DNA from: Kerstersia sp052103615
GTDB taxonomy: Bacteria; Pseudomonadota; Gammaproteobacteria; Burkholderiales; Burkholderiaceae_B
DNA: 64,000 bases
Assembly (NCBI RefSeq): GCF_052103615.1
Contig: NZ_JBQEKA010000001.1
Coordinates: 1-64,000, forward strand
Direction: 5' to 3'
Shown: positions 8,340-15,880 of the stretch, one piece after another
How positions within the stretch are numbered: the first letter of the stretch is position 1
How the letters are laid out: every line of letters begins with the position of its first letter
The notes under the pieces: generated by a model
The model's database searches: none
What the model was told of the DNA's origin: nothing
Seen by the model: only the letters and a program-made list of their open reading frames with translations
Made by a program: the position numbers and the translations under genes

Positions 8340-10859
8340 CTATTTTGCCCCGGCTTGGGCCCAAGCCTCCGCCTGCACCTCCAGGCAACGCGGGCACAGG
8401 CTTGTGGTCACAGCGGGATCATGCCGCCGGCAGCACGGGCATGCCAGCCAGCGCGTAGGCCGGAAGTCCGGCGCTGCCTGCTCCTGCCGATCGGGCACGG
8501 CCTGCACCGCTGCCGCTGCCAAGACTTCCAGTATCGCTCCAGCCCGCCGCACCACTGCCTGCGGCACGGTCACTTCCACTTGCGCGGCGGACTTCACGCC
8601 GGCCTCCCGTTGCGTCTCCACCCAGCGATACAAGGCGGCCTTGAGCCCCAAGGCTTCCTCATAGGCAGCCAGGCGTTCATGTGCCTGAACGTCCTCAGGC
8701 AAAAGCACCTCCTGCAAAGTCGCCTGCAACACGCTTTCATGGCTTTCCGCGCCCGCTTCGCGCAGGTACTGAAACACCTCCTCGCTGGAAAAAGCCAGAA
8801 CCGGCGCCAATAAACGCACCAGCAGGCGCACCTGCCAGGCCAAGACCTGCTGCACCTGGCGCCGGCGCGGCGCCTCAGCGCGCTCACAATACAGGGCATC
8901 CTTGATGGCAGGAAAATAATGGCTGGAGGTCTCTTCGGCAAAATGCAGCAGATGCGCGACCGCCGCCGCAAAATCGTACTGTTCCGCCGCTACGCACACC
9001 CGTGTCTGCAAGCGGCGCAACAATGCCACTTGCGCCCAGTCCAGCGGATGATGCAAAGACACTGGCTGCCAATCGAAGTCCTGCAAATTCTGCAGGCAAA
9101 AACGCATGGTATTGCGCAACTTACGATAGCGCTCCTGAGTCAATGCCACCGCTTCCGGCGAAAACTTCAGCTCCCGCGTAAAGTCCTGCTGCAAGGTCCA
9201 GAGGCGCAACACATCGGGGCTGAGCGTTTGCAGCAACTGATCCAGCGGCTGATAGTTCTTGTTGGATTTGGAGAATTTCTGGCCCTGGCCATCCACCACA
9301 AACCCATGTGTCACAACCTGCGCGTAAGGCGCCGCCCCGCTATGGGCTGCGCAGGTCAGCAACGACGACTGGAACCAGCCCCGGTGCTGGTCTGCCCCTT
9401 CCAGATACACGTCCGCCATACGCCCGAAACGCTGCATCAGCACCAACTGATGCGTGACGCCGCTATCGAACCAGACATCCAGCGTCCGGCGCGGCCCCTC
9501 GCTTTGCCAGGCAGCCACGCCTTCCTGCGCGACACGCGCCAGCAAGCGCTGGTCATCCGGGTTTTCCGGATCCGCCAGCGGCGTCCCCCACAAACGATTG
9601 CGCGACACACACCAGGCTCCCCTCCCCTGCAACATGCTGCTCAACCGTTCCCTGCCTGTGGCCGGCACAAAATTGACAGACGCCAAGGCTTGCAACGCGC
9701 GTTCCCGTGTTTGCGTCAAGTCCAGAAACCACTCCTCCGACGCTCTGAAGAAAACCGGTGTTTTGTGACGCCAGCAATGCGGATATTCATGCTCCAGCGT
9801 ATCGAGCGTCACCACCAGCGCGGCCACCCGTTCCAGCACATGATCGCGCGCTTGCGCCAGCGTCATGCCCGCCATCTCTTCATTCATGAAACGGCCTGCT
9901 TCATCCAGAAATGGCTCGGCCTCCAGGCCGTATTGTTCACATACGCGGAAATCATCCATACCGAATGCCGGCGCCATATGCACCAGCCCGGTCCCCGCGC
10001 GGCTGACGAAATCCGCCGGCAAAACTGGCACGGTCTGCCCGGTATAAGGGCTGCGCACCTCGCGCCCTGCCAGCGGGAACACGGGCAAATCTGGCTCATC
10101 GGGCCGGCGCACCCGCACATGCGTCCGGCCGCCAACCTGCACCGCGACATATTCCAGCGCCGGGTGATAGGCCACCGCTTTGTTCGCAGGCAGGGTGTAC
10201 GGCGTGGTGGTCCAGACCTCCAGAAAGACCGACGTTTCCCCCTCGACCGGAAACAACACGACCAGGCTATCCCCCACTTTGGTCTGATACTCCACCTCGG
10301 CTTCCGCCAGAGAGGAACCGCACGCCGGGCACCAATGCACCGGCCGCAGGCGCTGCACCACGCCAGGCAAACGCTGGAACCATTGCGCGGCACCCGCTTC
10401 GAAGGCAGGGTCCATGGTCAGGTAGCGCTGATCCCAATCCGCCGCGACGCCCAACGCCTGGAACTGCGCAGTCTGCAAGTCCACCTGTGACTGCGCATAG
10501 GCGCGGCACGCTGCCACAAAGGCAAGCGGCTGCTCCTTGCGCTGCCCCTGCCGCTCAACCTCCAGCTCGACAGGCAAGCCATGGCAGTCAAAGCCCGGCA
10601 CATAGGGCGCGAAGCAGCCCTGCAAGCGCTTGAATTTCACGACCGTATCTTTCAGGCCTTTATTCACGGCGTGACCCAAATGCAAGGAGCCATTGGCATA
10701 AGGCGGGCCGTCATGCAGCAGGAACAAAGGGCGGCCCGCCTGTTCCCGGTGCAGATCACGCACCACAGCAGGAAGGCGCCAGCGCTGCAAATAGGCGGAT
10801 TTGTCGGTATGCACCGCATTGAGCGGCAGCCCGTGTTTGAAAAGGTTCAATTTGTACAT
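8340..10859 (-). CDS. ileS: Isoleucyl-tRNA synthetase, short divergent form
   Basis: This 839-residue class I synthetase charges tRNA-Ile. The HIGH motif appears as LHLGH within HDGPPYANGSLHLGHAVNK (about residues 48-66). The conserved PGFDCHGLPVE, the editing-domain motif WTTTPYTLPANKAV, the DVWFDSG motif and the KMSKS equivalent KFSKS (QKFSKSNKNY) are present. The C-terminal zinc knuckle CPCC...CPRC is intact. It is about 90-100 residues shorter than the usual bacterial IleRS of about 930. Its location downstream of psd is unlike the common ribF-ileS-lspA order, so this may be a second, divergent copy. The ATG at 10859 has only a weak ribosome binding site and begins 15 bases after an intrinsic terminator preceded by an Ile-rich leader peptide. 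Expression is probably attenuated by charged tRNA-Ile. Confidence 0.9.
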   Translation of the reverse strand: MYKLNLFKHGLPLNAVHTDKSAYLQRWRLPAVVRDLHREQAGRPLFLLHDGPPYANGSLHLGHAVNKGLKDTVVKFKRLQGCFAPYVPGFDCHGLPVELEVERQGQRKEQPLAFVAACRAYAQSQVDLQTAQFQALGVAADWDQRYLTMDPAFEAGAAQWFQRLPGVVQRLRPVHWCPACGSSLAEAEVEYQTKVGDSLVVLFPVEGETSVFLEVWTTTPYTLPANKAVAYHPALEYVAVQVGGRTHVRVRRPDEPDLPVFPLAGREVRSPYTGQTVPVLPADFVSRAGTGLVHMAPAFGMDDFRVCEQYGLEAEPFLDEAGRFMNEEMAGMTLAQARDHVLERVAALVVTLDTLEHEYPHCWRHKTPVFFRASEEWFLDLTQTRERALQALASVNFVPATGRERLSSMLQGRGAWCVSRNRLWGTPLADPENPDDQRLLARVAQEGVAAWQSEGPRRTLDVWFDSGVTHQLVLMQRFGRMADVYLEGADQHRGWFQSSLLTCAAHSGAAPYAQVVTHGFVVDGQGQKFSKSNKNYQPLDQLLQTLSPDVLRLWTLQQDFTRELKFSPEAVALTQERYRKLRNTMRFCLQNLQDFDWQPVSLHHPLDWAQVALLRRLQTRVCVAAEQYDFAAAVAHLLHFAEETSSHYFPAIKDALYCERAEAPRRRQVQQVLAWQVRLLVRLLAPVLAFSSEEVFQYLREAGAESHESVLQATLQEVLLPEDVQAHERLAAYEEALGLKAALYRWVETQREAGVKSAAQVEVTVPQAVVRRAGAILEVLAAAAVQAVPDRQEQAAPDFRPTRWLACPCCRRHDPAVTTSLCPRCLEVQAEAWAQAGAK

Positions 10860-10874
10860 ATTGCCATGTCCAGA

Positions 10875-10910
10875 AAAGCAAAAAGGGCAGCGTTCTGTAC
10901 GCTGCCCTTG
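10875..10910 (-). terminator. Attenuator terminator before ileS
   Basis: On the minus strand a perfect 11-bp stem (AAGGGCAGCGT / ACGCTGCCCTT, loop ACAGA) is followed by TTTGCTTTT and ends just 15 bases before the ileS ATG. Its whole 5' arm can instead pair with a segment inside the leader peptide gene (10966-10978). Confidence 0.85.
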
Positions 10911-10978
10911 GGAGGTGAGGTGCGAAGGCGGGGCTCAAACGCCCAACGTAATTCGCCCCCGGTGCCCAATGGCAGCGG
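10901..10978 (-). promoter_or_regulatory. Antiterminator pairing segments of the ileS leader
   Basis: In the RNA, CGCUGCCAUUGGG (from 10978 to 10966) is complementary at 12 of 13 positions to CCCAAGGGCAGCG (from 10913 to 10901). The second segment covers the 5' arm of the terminator, so the two structures exclude each other. The first segment lies inside leader-peptide codons 13-17, just downstream of an Ile-Val-Ile-Ile run where a starved ribosome would stall. Confidence 0.7.
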
Positions 10979-11016
10979 AGGTGCGAATAATCACGATGAA
11001 CGGAACTCTGGACACG
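10936..11016 (-). CDS. Isoleucine-rich leader peptide of ileS
   Basis: This 26-codon reading frame starts with GTG at 11016 and ends with TGA at 10936. It encodes MSRVPFIVIIRTSAAIGHRG followed by RITLGV. It has five Ile residues, including the run Ile-Val-Ile-Ile (codons 7-10). AGAGG lies eight bases before the GTG. The order Ile run, AAIG-like sequence, then G/C-rich antiterminator recalls the enterobacterial ilvGMEDA leader peptide (from memory it ends IIIPPCGAALGRGKA). The peptide itself is probably not functional; its translation would sense charged tRNA-Ile. It is too short for standard gene callers. The start codon is uncertain, since a second in-frame GTG exists at codon 8. Confidence 0.65.
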
Positions 11017-11128
11017 GCTGGAACCTCTAGCCTGATGATGAAATTGGTTTATTTACTCTAGCACGCACCCTGACCGCCAGCAAGCTGCGCCCGCCAGATG
11101 GCGCAGAGCAACTGCCAGACACCAGCGC

Positions 11129-11986
11129 TCAGGTCAGGTTTGCCATGGTTTCACCCAGGCGGATGGCACTGCCTTCCTGCCATTGCGGGTTGAAGCGCCA
11201 ATCCCCCGGGGGCAACAAAGCCACCACCGTCGAACCCAGCTGAAAGCGCCCCATTTCCTGGCCGGTTTCAAATTGCGCGGCCTGCGCTTGTCCCGCGCCG
11301 CCATAGCGCCATTCACGCGCTTCGCGCCGCCTCGGCGGCGTGACCAGGCCGTGCCAGGTCGTGGCGATACTGCCCACAATCGCGGCGCCCACCAGCACCA
11401 GCACGAAAACCCCGTGCTCAGGATGTTCGAACCAGCACACCAGGCGCTCATTGCGCGCAAAGAGGCCCGGTATTCCTTCCACGACGACCGGATTGACAGA
11501 AAACAGCTCGCCAGGAATGTGCCGCATCCCCAGCAGCTTTCCGGCGCATGGCATGTGAATACGATGGTAGTCACGCGGGCTGAGGTACAAGGTGGCGAAA
11601 TGCCCGCCCTGGAACTGTTCCGCCAAGGCCGCATCCCCCAGCAATGCCGCCGCCGTATATTCCTGCCCCTTGGCCTGAATCAAACGCCCTTCGCGCAGCG
11701 GCCCGAACTGGCTGACCTTGCCATCGACCGGACAGATCCAGTCAGCATTGGCCAAGGGCCGTGCGCCCGGTTTGAGCTCGCGCGTGAAGAACTCATTGAA
11801 ACTGCCGAATTGCGCTGGGTCAGAGAGCAAGGCTTCGCCCAGATTGACCTGATACTTGCGCACAAAAGACCGGATCAGATACTGCGCCAACCAGGGCGTG
11901 CGGCAATCAGCCATAAAGCCGGCAAAGCGCGTCAACAACAGTTTGGGCGCCAGATGCTGGAGCAGGATGGAAGGTTTGATAGACAT
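11129..11986 (-). CDS. psd: Phosphatidylserine decarboxylase proenzyme
   Basis: This 285-residue protein matches the PSD proenzyme family, which decarboxylates phosphatidylserine to phosphatidylethanolamine at the inner membrane. The self-cleavage motif LGST is visible near residue 252 (FQLGSTVVALLPPG), giving a beta chain of about 251 residues and a short alpha chain carrying the pyruvoyl group. Upstream features include SPRDYHRIHMPCAG and the late-conserved EHGVFVLVLVGA. Length is slightly below E. coli Psd (322). It is followed by the ileS attenuator region, so psd transcripts may run into that leader. It is separated from the ketosynthase gene upstream by a strong terminator, so it likely has its own promoter around 11990-12080. 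Confidence 0.93.
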   Translation of the reverse strand: MSIKPSILLQHLAPKLLLTRFAGFMADCRTPWLAQYLIRSFVRKYQVNLGEALLSDPAQFGSFNEFFTRELKPGARPLANADWICPVDGKVSQFGPLREGRLIQAKGQEYTAAALLGDAALAEQFQGGHFATLYLSPRDYHRIHMPCAGKLLGMRHIPGELFSVNPVVVEGIPGLFARNERLVCWFEHPEHGVFVLVLVGAAIVGSIATTWHGLVTPPRRREAREWRYGGAGQAQAAQFETGQEMGRFQLGSTVVALLPPGDWRFNPQWQEGSAIRLGETMANLT

Positions 11987-12080
11987 GGAGACGGGAGGTC
12001 CGCAACAGTGGCGGAGAACACGGAAGCAGGGAGAATACCGTGTTTCCCGCGCCGATGTGGCAACTGCCTGCCAGGACAGG

Positions 12081-12117
12081 AAAAAAACAGCCGGCGCGCC
12101 CGAGGCGCAGCCGGCTG
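12081..12117 (-). terminator. Rho-independent terminator after the ketosynthase gene
   Basis: On the minus strand CAGCCGGC and GCCGGCTG flank an inner GCGCC/GGCGC stem with a TCGG loop, followed by seven T. It ends the acp-ketosynthase transcript 30 bases after the stop codon. Confidence 0.9.
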
Positions 12118-12146
12118 AACACCCTATAACAACCCTTTTTCAGTTC

Positions 12147-13358
12147 TCAGATGGCGGCAAACGCCAGCACGGCATTATTGCCGCCCATCCCGAACGAATT
12201 GCTCAATGCTGCCCCCAGGCCGTGCACATTGCGCGCGACATTAGGCACATAATCCAGATCACACTCGGGGTCACCCGCCTCGTATTTCAAGGTGGGCGCC
12301 AACACCTGCTTTTGCAGTGACATTGCCGTGACCGCCGCTTCCACTGCACCGCCAGCGCCGATCAGGTGGCCTATCGCACCCTTGATGCTGCTGACAGCCA
12401 AGGAATCGGCATGACTGCCAAACACATGCCGGATCGCCCGCGTTTCGACACGGTCGCCAGTCATGGTGCCGGTGGCATGCGCATTGATGTAACGCACATC
12501 GGCCAGCGGCAGACGCGCATCATCCAGCGCCCGCTGAATTGCCAGGGCCTGGCCCTCGTGATTGGGACGCAAGGCATGCGTGCCGTCATTGCTGACGCCA
12601 TAACCGCAAATCTCGGCAATCGGCGTGGCCCCGCGCGCCAAAGCGTGCTCGTAGGATTCGATCAGCATCATCGCGGCCCCTTCCCCCAGCGCAAATCCGG
12701 TACGGCCTTTGCTGAACGGCCGGCACCCGCCCTGTTCCGACTTTTCCGCGTCCACGCACAGAACCTGCAACTGCCCCCAGGCCTGCAACAATTCCGGCCG
12801 CAACATGGCTTCTGTTCCTCCCGCCACGGCAACGTCCAGATAGCCATCACGAATGCGGCGGAAAGCTTCACCGATGGCAACCGCGCCCGCAGTGCATGCG
12901 GTTGCGTAGGTCTGCGCTTCCTGTGTCGAAACCATGCGTTGAGCAATATGCGCAGCGGGCGCATTCGGCATCGCCGCGGGAATCACCAGCTGAATTTTTT
13001 TCTTGATGACATTATAAAAACCGGCCACCGCGTCACACAGCGCGGAAACGCCCCCGATCCCAGTTCCGACAAAGACCCCGCAGTTTGTCTGCTCCCGCGC
13101 CTCCAGCCCCCCTTGCTCCAAGGCCTGCCGCGCCGCATACATGGCCAGCGTGGATACCCGGTCCAGCATGAGGGATTGATTGCCGGGCAGGCCGATATCG
13201 ACATCGGTGTGCACAAAGCCCACCTCGCGGTTCAAGGACCCATCCGGATAGGGAGCAACGCCGCACTGGGCGCGCACCAGCGCCTCAAAGGCAGCCTGTG
13301 CCGTATCGCCCACCGGCGACGCCATACCAATCGCCGTCACAACCACGCGTCGTTTCAT
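12147..13358 (-). CDS. Beta-ketoacyl-ACP synthase, FabF-like
   Basis: This 403-residue condensing enzyme has an intact Cys-His-His triad: ATACTAGAVA (Cys near 155), NAHATGTMTGD (His near 293) and SIKGAIGHLIGAGG (His near 330). The C-terminal glycine motif NSFGMGGNNA is also typical of KAS II. It condenses acyl-ACP or an acyl starter with malonyl-ACP. Its start overlaps the stop of the acyl carrier protein gene by four bases (ATGA), so the two are translationally coupled. The fabD/fabG genes that normally accompany housekeeping fabF are absent. This looks like a specialised pair making a modified or unusual acyl chain. The product is unknown. Confidence 0.9.
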   Translation of the reverse strand: MKRRVVVTAIGMASPVGDTAQAAFEALVRAQCGVAPYPDGSLNREVGFVHTDVDIGLPGNQSLMLDRVSTLAMYAARQALEQGGLEAREQTNCGVFVGTGIGGVSALCDAVAGFYNVIKKKIQLVIPAAMPNAPAAHIAQRMVSTQEAQTYATACTAGAVAIGEAFRRIRDGYLDVAVAGGTEAMLRPELLQAWGQLQVLCVDAEKSEQGGCRPFSKGRTGFALGEGAAMMLIESYEHALARGATPIAEICGYGVSNDGTHALRPNHEGQALAIQRALDDARLPLADVRYINAHATGTMTGDRVETRAIRHVFGSHADSLAVSSIKGAIGHLIGAGGAVEAAVTAMSLQKQVLAPTLKYEAGDPECDLDYVPNVARNVHGLGAALSNSFGMGGNNAVLAFAAI

Positions 13359-13732
13359 TGAGCACTGGCCTCCATCACCGTTTTTGCCTTCGCTTGTTCT
13401 GGTTTCTGCAGCACAGCACTCTGCGCCCCAGGGTTGTTGTCCAGAACCACTTTCATCAACTGAATCAGGCTGCTCAAATCCTCGGGAAATGTTTCCTCCA
13501 GATTGACGGTCTCGCTATCTGCGCGCCGCATCAGGGATTCGGAATCGACCCCCAGTTCCGTCTCGATGGCCAACAGGATTTCCAGCATGGCCAATGAATC
13601 GAACTGTTCGATCACCGAAGCAAACGGCATGCCCTCCAGCAAAGGCTCGGCATCGCAACGACACGTTTCAGCAATAATCCGTGCCAGGCGCTCGCGCACC
13701 TCGGGCGTGTTTTCTATTGCTATTGCCACCAT
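13355..13732 (-). CDS. Acyl carrier protein with C-terminal extension
   Basis: This 125-residue protein carries the phosphopantetheine attachment motif DSL in VIEQFDSLAMLEILLAIETE (Ser near residue 47), with the expected helices around it. The region after about residue 95 (NNPGAQSAVLQKPEQAKAKT) is a polar tail not found in the ~80-residue housekeeping AcpP. The start at 13732 has GGGGAGG seven bases upstream. It lies 30 bases after a response regulator gene and overlaps the ketosynthase gene by four bases, so regulator, carrier and synthase may form one operon. It is probably the dedicated carrier of the ketosynthase. Confidence 0.8.
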   Translation of the reverse strand: MVAIAIENTPEVRERLARIIAETCRCDAEPLLEGMPFASVIEQFDSLAMLEILLAIETELGVDSESLMRRADSETVNLEETFPEDLSSLIQLMKVVLDNNPGAQSAVLQKPEQAKAKTVMEASAQ

Positions 13733-13762
13733 CTCGACCTCCCCGGTAAATCACTCAGAGCT

Positions 13763-14431
13763 TCAGATCCGGCACGGGCTGCGCTGATCCGCAATCCCAC
13801 ACTGCTGCGCGTACTGCGCCAGCACCAGGTCGCTTTCCACGCCCAGCTTTCTCATGATGTTGGCTTTATGTGTGGCGATCGTGCTGACCGACACCCCCAG
13901 GCGGCTGGCAATATGAACCAGGCGCACGCCTTCGCCGACAAAGCGCAAGACTTCGACTTCCCGGCGCGTCAGCGCCGCATCGCGCAAACCATCCTGCGCG
14001 CCACCGCTATCGGCCGTGATGTATTGCACCGACGATGACAGATAAGGGCCTTGCAGGCGGCGGCGGTAATTCAGGGCTTCACGCAATTCCGCGACGGAAT
14101 CGCGCTTGCTGACAATAGCCTGCACCCCCATTCTGACTACCCGCCGCAACACGGACGGATTACTCATGGCAGTGAATAGCACAATTTTGGCGCTGGGCCA
14201 GTTCTTGCGCAGCCCATCAATTAATTGCAAACCTTCCGGCCCATTGGAATCACCAAGGTAAAAATCCGTAACAATCACTTCACACGGATCATTCTTTAGG
14301 TTTTCAAATAGTTTTTCACTTGAATCAGATTGATGGCACAGAATGAAACCGCCACATACACTCAAATAATCAACCAGTGCAGTCAGAACAATCTGATACT
14401 CGTCAGCAACGGCTATGCGAGTCACTAACAT
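13763..14431 (-). CDS. NarL/FixJ-family response regulator
   Basis: This 222-residue protein has an N-terminal receiver domain (IAVADEYQIVLTALVDYL; phosphoacceptor Asp in CEVIVTDFYLGDS near residue 56). Its C-terminal LuxR-type helix-turn-helix is LTRREVEVLRFVGEGVRL...VSTIATHKANIMRKLGV. The start at 14431 is preceded by GGGAG; a longer open frame to 14596 lacks a site. The architecture is that of RcsB, FimZ and BvgA. It lies between the fimbrial operon upstream and the acp-ketosynthase pair downstream, and could control either. No cognate kinase is adjacent. Confidence 0.88.
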   Translation of the reverse strand: MLVTRIAVADEYQIVLTALVDYLSVCGGFILCHQSDSSEKLFENLKNDPCEVIVTDFYLGDSNGPEGLQLIDGLRKNWPSAKIVLFTAMSNPSVLRRVVRMGVQAIVSKRDSVAELREALNYRRRLQGPYLSSSVQYITADSGGAQDGLRDAALTRREVEVLRFVGEGVRLVHIASRLGVSVSTIATHKANIMRKLGVESDLVLAQYAQQCGIADQRSPCRI

Positions 14432-14761
14432 CTCAACTCCCGTATGGCAATCACGTGCTGTTAAAAGAGTCTCCCTGCCCAGGTTCATCCCTTGACAAGC
14501 CGCATGGAGACACACATTTACGGCGCCGGCGGTCAGAACACCGGAATGATTCTCCTGGAAGAAAAGCGCCTTTTTCCACTGAATCCAAAAGACCATGAAT
14601 ATAAAGTGGATATACAGAGCCTTATAAATTATTGCCTAATCAATGCGACAAAAACATTGCCGCAATATCCCGCGGATGACTCAGCAAATAATTAATAAGT
14701 GTGAATTAAGTATATCTATGTCCACTTGCCAGAATTTGCAAAACATACACTTTGTCACGCC
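14432..14761. other. AT-rich intergenic region upstream of the response regulator
   Basis: These 330 bases are clearly richer in A and T than the surroundings, and no gene is supported. A TATACT element on the minus strand (14709-14714) is a candidate -10 for the regulator gene without a good -35, as expected for an activator- or H-NS-controlled promoter. No terminator for the fimbrial operon was recognised here. Confidence 0.5.
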
Positions 14762-15880
14762 TCAATTGTAAGTAACTGCGAGAGTCACTAAGGATTTGAC
14801 GGAACCTTCCTCCACCGGATTGGACGTCTGCTGATAACCCGCCTGCATATCCAGGCGCCAGACATAGCTTCCGCTGACTTGTCCCTGCCCAACACCCATA
14901 GCGACCATGCCGCCATCAAACTTAACGGGGACATACTGGCCATTAGGATCCCGCCGTTTCAGAAACACCCCAACCCCTTTGGCCGTCGAATCCGCTGTCA
15001 ATGCCAATACGCCGTCCGAGCCGCTGACCACACCGGATGTCGCCGTAAAACGCACATTGGGCCGGGCACTGCCTCCAGCACACCGCGCTGATACGCTAAA
15101 TTCCTTGGGATACATCTGGGACCCGATACCAGTGAAACGGTCTTTATTGACCGGCTGCAACTGAAATGTCTTCGCCCGATCCTCAGGCAAGAATGAGCAG
15201 GTCGGCATGGAAATACGGATCGTTTGCGCCAAGCCCACCCGCAATAGCTGCGGGATGGTCATATTCGATGTAATGCCTGTGCCCGTCACGCGGACATTGC
15301 CATAGACTCCAGCGGCAATCGTGCCCCCTGTAATCGGCCCTGTTTTCACCAACTGCATGATGCTCAACGTCCCTGGCGGCCAATACAGAAAGCCATCCAG
15401 ATAGGTGTTGATGTAGGTTTTTGGCCCGAAGTTGAGGTTCTCTCCTGGATAGCTGACCTGATACCCGACACCCGCCACGCTTGTCGAATACACGTCAGTC
15501 AAACCCGGAACAGAAACCGGTGTGCCGCGCGACATTTCAAATATTTCAATTGTGCCGGGCGGGCAGTGCCCCAAAGGCACCACCGTGCGGTCCTGAATGG
15601 TAGGCAATGACAAAAAATACCTCGCCAGAACCGCTCCGACCTGAGCACTTTCCGATACCGTCAAAGAGGTATCAGCATTGAATTTCAGATCAAACAATGA
15701 CGCTTTATAGGCGGTCGAGTTGTTGACATTCATCTGGCATTTTGTCGGGGCCGCGCGTGTATCCATAGGCCCCGCCTGGGCTGGCTCTGTGGCCAGACTG
15801 GTGCCGAACAAAGCAAGAATCAGGCAACCGACTGGAAAGGAATGTGCCCGCCACTGGGCACGGGAACGTCTTACTCGCAT
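14762..15880 (-). CDS. Fimbrial tip adhesin-like protein
   Basis: This 372-residue exported protein is the last gene of the fimbrial operon. A signal peptide (MRVRRSRAQW followed by a hydrophobic core FPVGCLILALFGTSLA) is expected to end near AQA. The N-terminal half is unlike pilins. The C-terminal half looks like a pilin domain, with two cysteines and the ending SLVTLAVTYN, whose penultimate Tyr is typical of donor-strand-accepting subunits. This two-part layout fits a tip adhesin. The start at 15880 overlaps the usher stop by 10 bases and has AAGGAG five bases upstream. The receptor is unknown. Confidence 0.8.
   Translation of the reverse strand: MRVRRSRAQWRAHSFPVGCLILALFGTSLATEPAQAGPMDTRAAPTKCQMNVNNSTAYKASLFDLKFNADTSLTVSESAQVGAVLARYFLSLPTIQDRTVVPLGHCPPGTIEIFEMSRGTPVSVPGLTDVYSTSVAGVGYQVSYPGENLNFGPKTYINTYLDGFLYWPPGTLSIMQLVKTGPITGGTIAAGVYGNVRVTGTGITSNMTIPQLLRVGLAQTIRISMPTCSFLPEDRAKTFQLQPVNKDRFTGIGSQMYPKEFSVSARCAGGSARPNVRFTATSGVVSGSDGVLALTADSTAKGVGVFLKRRDPNGQYVPVKFDGGMVAMGVGQGQVSGSYVWRLDMQAGYQQTSNPVEEGSVKSLVTLAVTYN

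Noticed and set aside
8919..10490. Long plus-strand frame opposite ileS
   Set aside because: Composition is His/Arg/Gln-rich as in shadow frames; ileS on the minus strand is certain by motifs.
10860..11030. T-box riboswitch before ileS
   Set aside because: No T-box sequence (such as the TGG-containing bulge consensus) or specifier stem was seen; the Ile-rich leader frame and antiterminator fit a leader-peptide attenuator better.
14597..14761. Possible phase-variable invertible element in the AT-rich region beside the fimbrial operon
   Set aside because: No inverted repeats of the length needed at both ends and no recombinase gene were found.
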